The translations under genes were made by a program, and so were the position numbers. The notes beneath the pieces are model-generated. The model was given only the letters and a program-made list of their open reading frames with translations, did no database searches and was not told the origin of the DNA. Positions 8,111 through 17,733 of a stretch of DNA of 64,000 nt are shown piece by piece (position 1 is the first letter of the stretch; every line of letters starts with the position of its first letter). The DNA comes from an uncultured Clostridia bacterium (GTDB lineage Bacteria; Bacillota; Clostridia; Christensenellales; UBA1242): the NCBI GenBank assembly GCA_947625515.1, contig CANQOO010000001.1, positions 124,001-188,000 of the forward strand, written 5' to 3'.

Positions 8111-9175
8111 ATGGCAAAACAAGAAGGTTTTTATTTTTGGGATAATCTTCCAAAGACAAAGCTTAAAAATTCAAATAAAGTTTTTGTGGAACTTATTGAG
8201 CAATGTCGCGGCGAAGACAAAAAGAAGAGAGAAAGGGCATATGACGATTTGACAATCGCTCTTGCAATGTATATCAATCAGGCATTTCCTACGGCAAACG
8301 AGGACGTTAAGCAGCACGTTATGCGACGTGCTTTGAGATTGTCAAGGGACTTTAATTTGGCAAACGCTTCTTTTTTTAGAATACATTTGGACAGGATGAT
8401 TGACACGGTTAAGAGGCAAGTTGCAATCCAAGATGCCCATATGCAAAAGCGGGTCAGCGGCAAGATGCTCAGGGAAAGCGTGCAAATGATTGACACCGAC
8501 CATATCTCTGACAAGGCTCTTGCGGAGCAAATTATGCGAATTTTCACCAGTGTGCTTTCAGAGAAAGAACAGAAAATTGCCAAAATGTATATTCAAGGCA
8601 AATCTTCCATGGTCATTGCTGAAGAATTGGGCTGCAGCGGCACGTCCATCACCGAATATCTGCCAAGAATTTTTACAAAATTGGGCACGGCGATTGCTGA
8701 CATTGGCGGGCAAAATCCGCTGAAAGATGAAACATCATTGGCAAGTCGAGTGTATGCGTTCAAGAAAAGCAAAATGCAGCTTGACGAGATGGCAAAAGAA
8801 CTGAATGTTTCGCAAATTTGGGCGGGAGTGCTTTGCTCTTGGGTGAATGAATTGGAAAGAAAATTGATGTGCGAAAAATTCAAGGAGGGCATGGCATTCA
8901 AAGAAATTGCCAAAGAGTTTGATTGCTCAGACGCTCGAGTTCGATCACTAATTTACAGGCGTATGAACAAAATCCTTGACGCATATGATGGTGATGCAGA
9001 AGACGCCGAGCTTATTTTAAGCAAAATTGAAAACGGAACAAAACTGAAACAGACTGTGGAACTATCAAAAAATGGCATTGCTTCCAAGACGCCAACAAAT
9101 AATTCAGATGAAAAAATGGCAGAGCCTGCAAAATTGCTTGAAAGTGCAAAAAGAGTTAAGGTGAGAGGAAAATAA
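8111..9175 (+). CDS. Sigma-70-like multi-HTH DNA-binding protein, function unknown
   Basis: A 354-residue protein preceded by AGGAGGG 6 nt before the ATG and a strong promoter. Residues about 145-195 (LSEKEQKIAKMYIQG, then VIAEELGCSGTSITEYLPRI) look like sigma region 4 or LuxR-type HTH. Two more HTH-like segments follow: LDEMAKELNVSQIWAGVL near 223-240 and FKEIAKEFDCSDARVRSLI near 262-280. The N-terminal 140 residues are helical, with a KRERAYDDLTIAL segment that could be a weak region 2. I do not recognise a named family. It could be a divergent sigma factor or a dedicated regulator. It stands alone between ligA and the str operon. Confidence 0.55.
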   Translation: MAKQEGFYFWDNLPKTKLKNSNKVFVELIEQCRGEDKKKRERAYDDLTIALAMYINQAFPTANEDVKQHVMRRALRLSRDFNLANASFFRIHLDRMIDTVKRQVAIQDAHMQKRVSGKMLRESVQMIDTDHISDKALAEQIMRIFTSVLSEKEQKIAKMYIQGKSSMVIAEELGCSGTSITEYLPRIFTKLGTAIADIGGQNPLKDETSLASRVYAFKKSKMQLDEMAKELNVSQIWAGVLCSWVNELERKLMCEKFKEGMAFKEIAKEFDCSDARVRSLIYRRMNKILDAYDGDAEDAELILSKIENGTKLKQTVELSKNGIASKTPTNNSDEKMAEPAKLLESAKRVKVRGK

Positions 9176-9292
9176 ATTTTTGAGAAAAAACTAAACTTAT
9201 TAAAAAGCCCATAAAAAAACTCATTTAAAATCCTGAAATGTTTGTTGTGCAGAAAAATTTTGCGTGACGGGTGAAAAACTTTGCAAAAACGC

Positions 9293-9321
9293 TTGACAAA
9301 TTAACAATAAACTTGTATAAT
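9293..9321 (+). promoter_or_regulatory. Promoter of the str operon leader RNA
   Basis: TTGACA (9293-9298), 17-nt spacer, TATAAT (9316-9321): a perfect consensus. The start point should be near 9328. Confidence 0.85.
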
Positions 9322-9327
9322 TGGCAC

Positions 9328-9508
9328 TGTGTTTCGTTGTCGGAAACAGTGCTTGAAAGAGCATAAACAAACAACAGGTGGCAAGGCAAGACTTGCTTCA
9401 CCGATTTGAAAGATTTTCTTTCAAAGTCACAAATTGTGATTGTGTTGTTCGTGTTTCAAATTAAAAGCATTTTTCATGGCACGGAATCTCGTGCCATGTT
9501 TTTATTTT
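9328..9508 (+). ncRNA. Structured leader or small RNA, about 180 nt, upstream of rpsL
   Basis: Between the promoter and a textbook terminator lies a multibranched fold that can be drawn by eye. A 5' hairpin CTGT.TTTC / GAAACAG is followed by a closing stem AAACA-AACAAC pairing with GTTGTT-CG-TGTTT. This encloses three hairpins: GGTG...CACC with GCAAG/CTTGC inside, TTTGAAAG/CTTTCAAA, and TCACA/TGTGA. It could be an attenuated leader controlling the ribosomal operon or an independent small RNA. I do not recognise a known RNA family. No convincing reading frame fits the region. Confidence 0.55.
9475..9508 (+). terminator. Strong terminator/attenuator ahead of rpsL
   Basis: Perfect 9-bp stem CATGGCACG / CGTGCCATG, six-base loop, then TTTTTATTTT. 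It lies about 140 nt before rpsL with no convincing promoter in between, so rpsL transcription probably depends on readthrough. Confidence 0.8.
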
Positions 9509-9649
9509 GCCAAATCCACGCGTCAAACGTGCCTTGGCAGAAGGAAAACGTATCGACAAAATCTTGTTTGAGATTTAAAACCAAACAAATTGCCATGCGT
9601 GGGATGGCTGAAAAGCAAATCGCTCCGCACGGCTTAGAAGGAGAAAAAG
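9509..9649 (+). other. Second structured segment of the str leader
   Basis: TGCCAA...TTGGCA encloses CACG...CGTG (about 9509-9540), and further inverted repeats follow. The rpsL ribosome-binding site GAAGGAGAA ends the leader. Confidence 0.4.
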
Positions 9650-10024
9650 ATGCCTACATTCAACCAACTTGTCAGAAAAGGACGCAAGACTTTTGAAAAG
9701 AAGAAGAAAGCACCTCTTCTTGACGAATGCCCTCAAAAACGTGGGGTGTGCCTGTCTGTGAGAACAGCAACACCAAAAAAGCCTAACTCGGCTCTTCGTA
9801 AAATTGCCAGAGTGAAACTTTCCAACGGTCAAGAAGGCACTTGCTACATCCCTGGAATTGGTCACAACTTGCAAGAACACAGCGTTGTGCTTGTTCGTGG
9901 CGGACGTGTGAAGGACCTGCCTGGTGTGAGATATCACATCATTCGCGGGACTTTGGACACTGCCGGCGTTGCAAACCGCAAACAGGGTCGCTCTAAATAT
10001 GGTGCAAAACGACCAAAAAAATAA
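9650..10024 (+). CDS. rpsL: 30S ribosomal protein S12
   Basis: A 124-residue protein of the decoding centre. The [13 protein letters not shown] loop and the [14 protein letters not shown] loop are intact. The Lys of PKKPNS associated with streptomycin sensitivity is present, so no resistance substitution is seen. AGAAGGAGA precedes the ATG. First gene of the str operon, with rpsG 32 nt downstream. Unlike in many Bacillota, rpoB and rpoC are not immediately upstream; a sigma-like gene and a structured leader occupy that position. Confidence 0.98.
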   Translation: MPTFNQLVRKGRKTFEKKKKAPLLDECPQKRGVCLSVRTATPKKPNSALRKIARVKLSNGQEGTCYIPGIGHNLQEHSVVLVRGGRVKDLPGVRYHIIRGTLDTAGVANRKQGRSKYGAKRPKK

Positions 10025-10056
10025 TTTGAAATTTACTTAAAAGGAGACACAAAACA

Positions 10057-10530
10057 ATGCCAAGAAGAAATAGTGCTGTGAAAAAAGACGTTTTGCCAGA
10101 TCCAATTTATGGAAACAAAGTTGTTACAAAACTTATCAACCAAGTTATGATGAGCGGCAAAAAAGGTCTTGCACAGAGAATCGTGTATGGTGCATTTGAC
10201 ATTGTTAAGCAAAAAACTGGACTTGAACCTCTGGATGTTTGCTTGACTGCAATCGAAAATGTTAAGCCTATGCTTGAAACAAAAGGTCGCCGTGTGGGCG
10301 GTGCAACATATCAAGTGCCAATGGAAATCCGTCCAGAACGCCGCCAAACACTTGCCATCCGTTGGATTGTCAACAATGCAAGAAATCGCTCCGGAGAACG
10401 CAATATGGACGAAAAACTTGCTGGCGAATTGATGGATGCATACAACAACACAGGTGCATCAATCAAAAAACGTGACGAAATGCACAGAATGGCCGAAGCA
10501 AATAAAGCGTTTGCACATTATAAATGGTAA
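10057..10530 (+). CDS. rpsG: 30S ribosomal protein S7
   Basis: A 157-residue primary 16S rRNA-binding protein of the small-subunit head. It begins [20 protein letters not shown] and ends [17 protein letters not shown], both highly characteristic, and contains [28 protein letters not shown] precedes the start. Second gene of the str operon. The following 512 nt before fusA are much longer than usual and hold a repeat element. Confidence 0.98.
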   Translation: MPRRNSAVKKDVLPDPIYGNKVVTKLINQVMMSGKKGLAQRIVYGAFDIVKQKTGLEPLDVCLTAIENVKPMLETKGRRVGGATYQVPMEIRPERRQTLAIRWIVNNARNRSGERNMDEKLAGELMDAYNNTGASIKKRDEMHRMAEANKAFAHYKW

Positions 10531-10575
10531 TGCACCTGAGGAGGCACCAAAGTTTTTGACGCGGACACGCACCAA

Positions 10576-10860
10576 TTTGTCATTCTGCATTTGCGAAGCA
10601 AATCTCTCTCAACGGGTATTCTTGACGGAGAGTGCCACGAGCGAGGCGAGTGTGCGAAGAATCTCAGGCATATGACGCAACTTGGTTGGTGCTAACCGCT
10701 AAAACTTCGGTTCCCCGTCCCAATCTCCCTCCGTTCATAGGCGCCCCAAAAATGTCAAGCATTTTCGGGAACCCCGAGTGATTTTTCAGTGTGTGTTTAC
10801 CGGGCACAGCCCTTTCCTTAAAAGATTTTGTAGGGGATTTAGAAAAAACATACAGCAAAA
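10576..10860. repeat. Intergenic repeat element inserted between rpsG and fusA
   Basis: Begins GTCATTCTG, contains GCGAAGCAAAT and CGAAGAATCTC, and an inverted GTCAT...ATGAC pair brackets the first 100 bp. This resembles the dispersed TCATTCTG...GAAGAATCTC repeats common in clostridial genomes. The segment after 10675 (TTGGTTGGTGCTAACCGC, then a C-rich stretch) is compositionally unlike the flanking operon and has no credible gene. The remaining gap to 11042 holds a small hairpin AACTC...GAGTT (about 10882-10901) and AT-rich sequence. Confidence 0.5.
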
Positions 10861-11042
10861 TCGCACTGCGTTGGCGACATAACTCTCTTGCTAGGGAGTT
10901 AAGAAAAGTGGTTGGGACTCTCTTGTGGAATTTTGGAAGGGGTGCAAGATATTAAAATTGCAAGGCTTTAAAATTAAAGACAGGTTTTTTATGTTTATTT
11001 CCTTAAAAAATAGGCAAATTTAAGAAAAGGATAAGATTTATT

Positions 11043-13112
11043 ATGGCTACAAACCTTGAAATGACCAGGAATGTCGGAATCATGGCACACATCGATGCGG
11101 GCAAAACCACAACGACTGAGCGTATTTTGTTCTACACCGGCAAAAACCACAAAATTGGTGAAGTGCATGATGGTGAGGCCACAATGGACTGGATGGCTCA
11201 GGAGCAAGAACGCGGCATCACAATCACGTCTGCCTGCACAACTTGCCATTGGAAAGGCCACAAAATCAACATCATTGACACCCCGGGACACGTTGACTTC
11301 ACTGTGGAAGTTGAACGCTCTTTGAAGGTGCTTGATGGTGCTGTTTTGGTGCTTTCCGCACGTGACAAAGTGCAGCCTCAAACAGAAACAGTTTGGCGTC
11401 AATCAACAAAATATAAGGTTCCAACAATCATCTACGTCAATAAAATGGACCGTGACGCTGCCGACTTTTTTGGCTGCGTTGACTCTATCCGCGAAAGATT
11501 GAAGACCAATCCTCTTGCCATTCAAATGCCAATCGGAGAGGCGGATACTTTTGCTGGAATCATCGACCTTATGACAATGAAGGCGGAAGTTTATGAGGAC
11601 GACCTTGGCACGAAAATTGATGTCGAGGACATTCCCGCAGAATATTTGGATAAAGCAAAGAAACTGCATGACGAACTTGTTGAAAAGATTGTCGAAACTG
11701 ATGACGCTCTGCTGGAAAGATATTTTGAAGGGGATGAAATTTCTCTTGATGAATTGAAAAAAGCCCTTCGCAAGGCCACAATTTCTCGTCAAATTGTGCC
11801 TGTTCTTTGCGGGTCATCCTATAAGAACAAGGGCGTGCAGATGCTTTTGGATGCAATGGTGGAATATCTGCCAAGCCCACTTGACATCGACCACATCGAA
11901 GGCATCAACCCAATCACCGAGCAGACAGAAACACGTGCTCCAAGTGAGGACGCTCCGTTTGCAGGGCTTGCATTCAAGATTATGACCGACCCATTTGTCG
12001 GCAGACTTGCCTTCTTCCGCGTATATTCCGGAAAGTTGACCGCTGGAAGTTATGTTTATAACTCCAACAAGGGCGAAAAAGAACGCGTTGGGCGTTTGAT
12101 TCGTATGCACGCAAATCAACGTGAAGAAATCAAAGAAGTTGGGGCAGGCGACATCGCCGCAATCGTTGGACTTAAAGACACAATCACTGGCGAAACACTC
12201 TGTGACGAAAAAAATCCTATCGTTTTGGAAAGTATGGAGTTCCCAGAGCCAGTTATTCGTGTTGCCATCGAGCCAAAAACCAAACTTATGCAAGAGAAGA
12301 TGGTGCTTGCACTTATCAAACTTGCCGAAGAGGACCCAACTTTCAAAACCTACACCGACCAAGAAACTGGTCAAACAATCATTGCCGGAATGGGCGAGTT
12401 GCACCTTGAAATCATCGTTGACCGACTTCTTCGTGAATTTAAGGTGGAAGCAAATGTTGGTCAGCCACAAGTCGCATACAAGGAAACCATCCGCAAATCC
12501 ACTCGTGCCGAAGGCAAATTCATCCGCCAGAGCGGTGGTAAGGGTCAATATGGTCACTGCGTGATTCAAATTGAACCTCTTGAACCAGGCTCGGGCTATC
12601 AGTTTGAAGATAAGACCGTGGGCGGCTCCATTCCTAAGGAATATATCCAACCAATCAACAACGGCATCCAGGAAGCAAGCAAAACTGGCGTTGTGGCTGG
12701 CTACGAAACTGTTGACTTCAAAGTGACAGTTCTGGACGGCTCATATCACGAAGTGGACTCTTCCGAAATGGCGTTCAAGATTGCCGGCTCAATGGCGTTC
12801 AAAGATGGTGCGTCCAAGGCCGACCCTGTGCTTTTGGAACCTATCATGAAGGTGCAGGTTGAAGTGCCAGACGACTATCTTGGAACGGTTATGGGCAACC
12901 TTACTTCCCGTCGCGGAATTTTGACTGGAAACGAAACACGTCCAGGTGTGCAAATTGTCAATGCCGAAGTTCCACTTGGCGAAATGTTTGGTTATGCCAC
13001 AGACCTTCGTTCTCAGACGCAAGGCCGCGGCACATTCACAATGGAATTTTTGAAATATAACGAAGTTCCAAGGAACATTGCCGAAGGCATCATTGGTGCA
13101 AAGAAGAAATAA
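11043..13112 (+). CDS. fusA: Elongation factor G
   Basis: A 689-residue translocation GTPase. The G-domain motifs are [10 protein letters not shown], the RGITI switch I region, DTPGHVDF and NKMD. Domain IV contains [14 protein letters not shown], and the C-terminus ends [18 protein letters not shown]. It is full length. AAAGGAT lies upstream of the ATG. Because 512 nt including a repeat element separate it from rpsG, it may have partly independent expression, though no convincing own promoter was found. Confidence 0.98.
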   Translation: MATNLEMTRNVGIMAHIDAGKTTTTERILFYTGKNHKIGEVHDGEATMDWMAQEQERGITITSACTTCHWKGHKINIIDTPGHVDFTVEVERSLKVLDGAVLVLSARDKVQPQTETVWRQSTKYKVPTIIYVNKMDRDAADFFGCVDSIRERLKTNPLAIQMPIGEADTFAGIIDLMTMKAEVYEDDLGTKIDVEDIPAEYLDKAKKLHDELVEKIVETDDALLERYFEGDEISLDELKKALRKATISRQIVPVLCGSSYKNKGVQMLLDAMVEYLPSPLDIDHIEGINPITEQTETRAPSEDAPFAGLAFKIMTDPFVGRLAFFRVYSGKLTAGSYVYNSNKGEKERVGRLIRMHANQREEIKEVGAGDIAAIVGLKDTITGETLCDEKNPIVLESMEFPEPVIRVAIEPKTKLMQEKMVLALIKLAEEDPTFKTYTDQETGQTIIAGMGELHLEIIVDRLLREFKVEANVGQPQVAYKETIRKSTRAEGKFIRQSGGKGQYGHCVIQIEPLEPGSGYQFEDKTVGGSIPKEYIQPINNGIQEASKTGVVAGYETVDFKVTVLDGSYHEVDSSEMAFKIAGSMAFKDGASKADPVLLEPIMKVQVEVPDDYLGTVMGNLTSRRGILTGNETRPGVQIVNAEVPLGEMFGYATDLRSQTQGRGTFTMEFLKYNEVPRNIAEGIIGAKKK

Positions 13113-13198
13113 TTGCAAGATTTTTCCTCTAAACGCCTCCACATTTCTTGAAAAACGATAATTTTTTGAAAAATGTGCAAAAATGTTTGAAATTCATT

Positions 13199-13226
13199 TT
13201 GAATTTTCAAAAAGATATGATAGAAT
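13199..13226 (+). promoter_or_regulatory. Probable tuf promoter
   Basis: TTGAAT (13199-13204), 16-nt spacer, TAGAAT (13221-13226), 33 nt before the tuf ATG. It would allow tuf expression beyond that of the operon. Confidence 0.5.
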
Positions 13227-13259
13227 ATCTAAGTAATAAATTTAAAGGAGATTTTAAAA

Positions 13260-14462
13260 ATGGCTACTGAAAAATTTGACAGAAGCAAACCACACGTCAA
13301 TGTCGGAACAATTGGCCACGTTGACCATGGTAAAACAACCTTGACGGCTGCCATCACAATGTATAGTGCTGCCAAGGGTTTCGCTCAGAAGATGAGATAT
13401 GATGAAATCGACAAGGCTCCAGAAGAAAGAGCCCGCGGAATCACAATCAACACCGCACACGTCGAATATCAAACAGAAAAACGTCACTATGCACACGTTG
13501 ACTGCCCGGGCCATGCTGACTACGTTAAGAACATGATCACCGGTGCCGCTCAGATGGACGGGGCTATCCTTGTTGTTGCTGCAACAGATGGTCCAATGCC
13601 TCAAACACGTGAGCATATCTTGCTTGCAAGACAGGTTGGCGTTCCTTACATCGTTGTCTTCATGAACAAAACAGATCAAGTTGATGACCCAGAACTTCTG
13701 GAACTTGTTGAAATGGAAATCCGTGACCTTTTGACAGAATACGGCTTCCCAGGAGACAAAACCCCAATCATCAAGGGTTCCGCTTTGAAAGCTCTTGAAG
13801 CTGGACAAGCTGGCAATGTTGACGACCCTGCTTGCAAACCTATTCAAGAACTTCTTGACGCTCTTGACTCATACATTCCAGAGCCTGTTCGTGACACAGA
13901 CAAGCCTTTCTTGATGCCTGTCGAAGACGTGTTCACAATCACAGGTCGCGGAACTGTTGCAACAGGAAGAGTTGAACGTGGTGTTGTTCGCATCAACGAC
14001 GTTGTTGAAATCGTTGGTATGGGCTCCAAGAAACAAACTGTCGTAACTGGCGTTGAAATGTTCAGAAAATTGCTTGACGAAGGCCGTGCAGGTGACAATA
14101 TCGGCGTACTTCTTCGTGGCATTCAGAGAAATGAAATTGAACGTGGACAAGTTCTTTGCAAACCAGGTTCAATTCATCCTCACACAAAATTTTCTGCCGA
14201 AGTTTACGTTTTGAAGAAAGAAGAAGGCGGACGTCACACTCCATTCTTCAATGGATATCGTCCACAATTCTATTTCCGCACAACTGACGTTACTGGAACA
14301 ATCGAACTTCCACAAGGTGTTGAAATGGTTATGCCAGGCGACAACGTTAAGATGACAATCGAACTTTCTAAAGAAATCGCCATCGAACAAGGACTTCGTT
14401 TCGCTATCCGTGAAGGCGGAAGAACTGTTGGCTCTGGTGTTGTTTCGCAGATTATCGAATAA
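13260..14462 (+). CDS. tuf: Elongation factor Tu
   Basis: A 400-residue GTPase that delivers aminoacyl-tRNA to the ribosome. It begins [20 protein letters not shown]. Motifs are [27 protein letters not shown] and the NKTD guanine-specificity motif. The C-terminus ends [27 protein letters not shown] precedes the ATG. It is the last gene of the str cluster, followed by a strong terminator. Confidence 0.98.
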   Translation: MATEKFDRSKPHVNVGTIGHVDHGKTTLTAAITMYSAAKGFAQKMRYDEIDKAPEERARGITINTAHVEYQTEKRHYAHVDCPGHADYVKNMITGAAQMDGAILVVAATDGPMPQTREHILLARQVGVPYIVVFMNKTDQVDDPELLELVEMEIRDLLTEYGFPGDKTPIIKGSALKALEAGQAGNVDDPACKPIQELLDALDSYIPEPVRDTDKPFLMPVEDVFTITGRGTVATGRVERGVVRINDVVEIVGMGSKKQTVVTGVEMFRKLLDEGRAGDNIGVLLRGIQRNEIERGQVLCKPGSIHPHTKFSAEVYVLKKEEGGRHTPFFNGYRPQFYFRTTDVTGTIELPQGVEMVMPGDNVKMTIELSKEIAIEQGLRFAIREGGRTVGSGVVSQIIE

Positions 14463-14471
14463 ACAAAAACA

Positions 14472-14500
14472 AAAAAGATTGCATTTGCAATCTTTTTTTG
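14472..14500 (+). terminator. tuf terminator
   Basis: AAAAAAGATTGCA / TGCAATCTTTTTTT, a near-perfect stem with a short loop. A second weaker hairpin between AAAAAAA and TTTTTTT (about 14608-14634) may serve the converging minus-strand gene. Confidence 0.8.
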
Positions 14501-14666
14501 CCCAGAGGCAATTTTTGCTTGCACAAAAGTTTTTGTTATAGATGACTTCGGCGTGCTCGTCCTTGCACAAGTGTAAACTCGCACTTCTTGTCATTGAATA
14601 ATAATGCAAAAAAAAGACCGTAAGGCCTTTTTTTATTGCTCAATAGAGATGCTGTTGCGTTTTTTC

Positions 14667-15233
14667 TTATTTTCCTTCGCCGTCATTTTTCCCTGGGCCT
14701 TCGGCACCTGCATTTTTTCCTTCGTCTAAATGCATTGATGTCTTTAAATGCTCTTGTGCAAAATCGTATGCTTTAATTCGAAAAGTAGTTGCTGTTATAA
14801 AAACTTCATCACTAAGACTGTCCACCACATCGCGAAGAACTTTTTTCTCGCCTCTCATTTCATTAAAAGTAATTGTTTTTTGAACAGGAGTAAGTGCATG
14901 GATTGAATCTTCCAGATTATTTTTCAATGAATACATTTCTTTTTGATTTTTCTGGTCAGGGTGTTTATAAGCGTTGTAAAAAGCGTCACCAAGTTGTTTT
15001 GCTAATTGGATACAATTGCAACAAGGGATTACAACTTCTTTAGAAACTTTATAAGTATAACAGGTGGAATAGAGTTGAAATAAAGAAAGCGTCTTTGAAG
15101 TTTCATCTACTATAGCACAATATTTCTCAAAATTGTTTTCATTATTTTCTGTTCCAAGATGAAATTTCCTTGCTTCTTTGTCAAGTGCATAAAGTTTTTT
15201 GCTTAGTTCCGTGAGTTTTAATCCATAATCCAT
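14667..15233 (-). CDS. Hypothetical helical protein
   Basis: A 188-residue protein starting MDYGLKLTELSKKLYALDKE. The start was chosen because AGGAGG lies 6 nt upstream. It is largely alpha-helical and polar, with a CYTYKVSKEVVIPCCNC segment holding four Cys in the middle and a charged, Gly/Lys-rich C-terminal tail. There is no signal peptide or membrane segment, and I do not recognise a family. It lies downstream of the HAD gene on the same strand. Confidence 0.6.
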   Translation of the reverse strand: MDYGLKLTELSKKLYALDKEARKFHLGTENNENNFEKYCAIVDETSKTLSLFQLYSTCYTYKVSKEVVIPCCNCIQLAKQLGDAFYNAYKHPDQKNQKEMYSLKNNLEDSIHALTPVQKTITFNEMRGEKKVLRDVVDSLSDEVFITATTFRIKAYDFAQEHLKTSMHLDEGKNAGAEGPGKNDGEGK

Positions 15234-15291
15234 AATATTCCTCCTATTTTCATCACACAAAAGTCGGGTTGTCATGCATTTTTTTGAAAAG

Positions 15292-15337
15292 TCACTCCAT
15301 TTCTCTCAAGAAGGCCATGTAAAAGATAGACGTGATA
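15292..15337 (-). pseudogene. Remnant copy of the 3' end of the M18 aminopeptidase gene
   Basis: This 46-bp segment matches 16062-16109, the last codons and stop of the M18 gene, with a few substitutions and a 2-base deletion in the A-run. That deletion breaks the YHAYLFYKAF reading frame. It lies just past the HAD gene, as if an aminopeptidase copy once sat there. Confidence 0.6.
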
Positions 15338-15351
15338 TATGCTCGCTCAAT

Positions 15352-16026
15352 TTACTTGATGTATGGGATAATTTCACGCAAATCTTGGATGTCCTCGATG
15401 TAAAAATCCCAGCAATTTTTGTCGTGCGGGTTTGTTCGGGTTGGATTTACGCACAATGTTGTCGCTCCTGTCTTGTGCACAGATTCGTCATTTTCGCCGT
15501 TGCCCATGAAAAATATTTTTTCTGGCTCGATTTTCAAGCTTTCACTCAGCTCCTTGACAAAATGGAATTTGTATGTTGTGTCGTGGCTTGCTTTGATGCT
15601 GCCGTCCACAATGCCGTCCTGTCCAAAAGACAAATCGTCGCATTCAATTTCGTCAACCAAATCTTTGACTGGTCCAAGACACTGATGAATCAACTCTTTG
15701 ATGCCGCCGGAGAAAATGTATATCCGAATGCCGTGTGCTTTCAGCCACTCAAATGTCTCCTTGACGCCTTCGCGCAGATGTATTTTTTGTGAAATTTCTG
15801 AAAGCATCTCTTTTGTCACGCCGCTTTCTCTAAACTCCACGATGGCTTTTTCTGTCCACTCGTCCGGGCCGAACCTTCCCTGCAAAAATTGGTCATAAAG
15901 CTCGTCATCTCTCTCTTCTTTGCCAATTTTTTCCCAAATATATCTCCAACAATTCCAATTCGCACCCGATGTTGTCAAAGTCCCATCAAAATCAAAGATA
16001 GCCAGTTGTGTTTTCAAATTTTCCAT
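15352..16026 (-). CDS. HAD-family phosphatase (SerB-like)
   Basis: A 224-residue haloacid dehalogenase-type phosphatase. Motif I is DFDGTLT (nucleophile and acid/base Asp), motif II the SGG in RIYIFSGGIKELI, and motif IV GNGENDES. A helical cap lies between motifs I and II. The overall arrangement resembles phosphoserine-phosphatase-like enzymes, but the substrate is not clear. The start at 16026 (MENLKTQLAIFDFDG) has AGAGGT upstream. Probably cotranscribed with the M18 gene, whose stop is 35 nt upstream. Confidence 0.8.
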   Translation of the reverse strand: MENLKTQLAIFDFDGTLTTSGANWNCWRYIWEKIGKEERDDELYDQFLQGRFGPDEWTEKAIVEFRESGVTKEMLSEISQKIHLREGVKETFEWLKAHGIRIYIFSGGIKELIHQCLGPVKDLVDEIECDDLSFGQDGIVDGSIKASHDTTYKFHFVKELSESLKIEPEKIFFMGNGENDESVHKTGATTLCVNPTRTNPHDKNCWDFYIEDIQDLREIIPYIK

Positions 16027-16061
16027 GTCAAAAACCTCTTTTGTGTTTTCAAATGTTTGCC

Positions 16062-17567
16062 TCACTCCATTTCTTTCAAGAAAGCCTTGTAAAAAAGATA
16101 GGCGTGATAGATGTCAAGTTTGGACGCGACTTCAAACGGGGCGTGCATGGAAAGCAGCGGGATGCCCGCGTCGATGACATTCATGCCATATTCAGCGAGG
16201 ATGTAGGCGATTGTGCCGCCGCCACCTTGGTCAACTTTCCCCATCTCGGTGAATTGATAGAAGAGGTTGTTGTCGTCCAAAATCTTGCGAAGACGGGCAA
16301 TATATTCTGGCGAGGCGTCATTTGCTTCGCTTTTGCCGCGGTGACCTGTGTATTTGTTGAAAGAAAGCCCGCAGGAGAGGAACGCGTCGGTTTGAATGTT
16401 GTATGAGGCAGCCCAAGATGGGTCATAGCCTGCGGTCACGTCGCTGGAAATCATATTGGAATTTGCAAGTGCACGTTTGAGTGTGAGTTCACTGTAATTT
16501 CCGCAGAGGTTGACCAATTCCGCCATGGCGTTTTCAAAAAAGCGACTTTTCATGCCAGTGGCACCCACGCTGCCAATTTCTTCTTTGTCCACCAGCAGAC
16601 AAACGGCGGTTTTTTGCGGATTTTCGCATTCCAAAATCGCTCGCAGGCTGGCATACGCACAAGAGCGGTCGTCGTGGCCATATCCCACAATCATACTTCT
16701 GTCCAGTCCCATATCGCGTGCCGCCCCGGCAGGGACAACCTCAATCTCGGCACTGACAAAATCGTCCTCATCAATATTGTAGGTGCTTAAAATCTTCTTC
16801 AAATTGTCCATCACCACTTCGCTTTCGCTCTCTTTGCGAAAAGCCATGCCGCCAACAATGACGTCAAGCTGCTCTCCGCTGACCTCCTGCACTGACTTCT
16901 CTTTTTTAAGGTGTGGCAGCAGGTCGGAAATATAAAACACCGGCTCATCCGCCTTTTCGCCAATGTTGAGGTCAATCACCGAACCATCCTTTTTCACAAC
17001 AACGCCGTGCAAAGCAAGCGGAAGGCTGACCCATTGATAATTTTTGATGCCGCCATAATAATGTGTGTCCAAAAGGCAAAAGCCGTTCTTTTCATAAAGC
17101 GGATTTTGCTTCAAGTCCAGGCGAGGGCTGTCGATGTGTGCACCCAAAATGTTTGTGCCATTTTCAAGAGGCTGCTTTCCAATCACAAAAAGCACAACTG
17201 ACTTGTGCTGATTTACGGCATATACGCGGTCGCCGGCCTTCAATTTCTTACCGCTTTTTGCAAGCGTTTGCAAATTTACAAAGCCATTTTCTTCTGCCAA
17301 TTCAATGGTTGTTTTGCAGCACTCACGTTCGGTTTTGTTTTCGGAAAGAAACTTTTTATACTCTTCCGAAAAAGAAAAAATCACTTTTTTCTGATTTTCA
17401 TCGCACAAACACCATTTATTTTTAACTTTCGTCAATTTTTCGAGAGCGTTTTCAATTTTGTTGTTTTTTGTCTCGGCGTTATTGGCTCCTGGCTCAGTTT
17501 TGTTAACTTTTCTGCCAATTTTGTTGGTTTTTGTATTTTTGTTGTTTTTTGGTTCAACTTTGTTCAT
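16062..17567 (-). CDS. M18 family aminopeptidase
   Basis: A cytosolic dinuclear zinc aminopeptidase of 501 residues. Metal and catalytic signatures include GAHIDSPRLD, GYGHDDRSCAYASL, VDKEEIGSVGATG, the TGHRGKSEAND region and the final SMHAPFEVASKLDIYHAY, all typical of M18. GGAGTG lies 6 nt before the ATG. The first 40 residues are an Asn/Lys-rich low-complexity extension not needed by the family, one of several such tails in this genome. Probable operon with the downstream HAD phosphatase. Confidence 0.9.
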   Translation of the reverse strand: MNKVEPKNNKNTKTNKIGRKVNKTEPGANNAETKNNKIENALEKLTKVKNKWCLCDENQKKVIFSFSEEYKKFLSENKTERECCKTTIELAEENGFVNLQTLAKSGKKLKAGDRVYAVNQHKSVVLFVIGKQPLENGTNILGAHIDSPRLDLKQNPLYEKNGFCLLDTHYYGGIKNYQWVSLPLALHGVVVKKDGSVIDLNIGEKADEPVFYISDLLPHLKKEKSVQEVSGEQLDVIVGGMAFRKESESEVVMDNLKKILSTYNIDEDDFVSAEIEVVPAGAARDMGLDRSMIVGYGHDDRSCAYASLRAILECENPQKTAVCLLVDKEEIGSVGATGMKSRFFENAMAELVNLCGNYSELTLKRALANSNMISSDVTAGYDPSWAASYNIQTDAFLSCGLSFNKYTGHRGKSEANDASPEYIARLRKILDDNNLFYQFTEMGKVDQGGGGTIAYILAEYGMNVIDAGIPLLSMHAPFEVASKLDIYHAYLFYKAFLKEME

Positions 17568-17611
17568 TTTCTCACTCCTTCATAAAGTTCTTTCCATGCA
17601 TTGTTTCTTAA

Positions 17612-17641
17612 ATTTTAAACTTTTCCCGTCCAATTTGTCAA
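17612..17641 (-). promoter_or_regulatory. Promoter of the M18-HAD operon
   Basis: On the minus strand: TTGACA (17641-17636), 18-nt spacer, TAAAAT (17617-17612). Confidence 0.65.
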
Positions 17642-17685
17642 ACGTATTTTGCTCATTTTTTGTGCAATTTTGCCTATTTTTCGTT

Positions 17686-17713
17686 TTGATTTTGTGTGGG
17701 ATTGTGATATATT
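17686..17713 (+). promoter_or_regulatory. Probable sepF promoter
   Basis: TTGATT (17686-17691), 16-nt spacer, TATATT (17708-17713), divergent from the M18 promoter. Confidence 0.45.
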
Positions 17714-17733
17714 TAAAGAAACGAGGTGAAAAT

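Noticed and set aside
9406..9696. A 96-codon frame in the str leader
   Set aside because: It overlaps the terminator hairpin and the start of rpsL and has no ribosome-binding site; the RNA structure explains the region better.
10664..10858. A 64-codon minus-strand frame between rpsG and fusA
   Set aside because: It lies within the intergenic repeat element; such frames are by-products of dispersed repeats.
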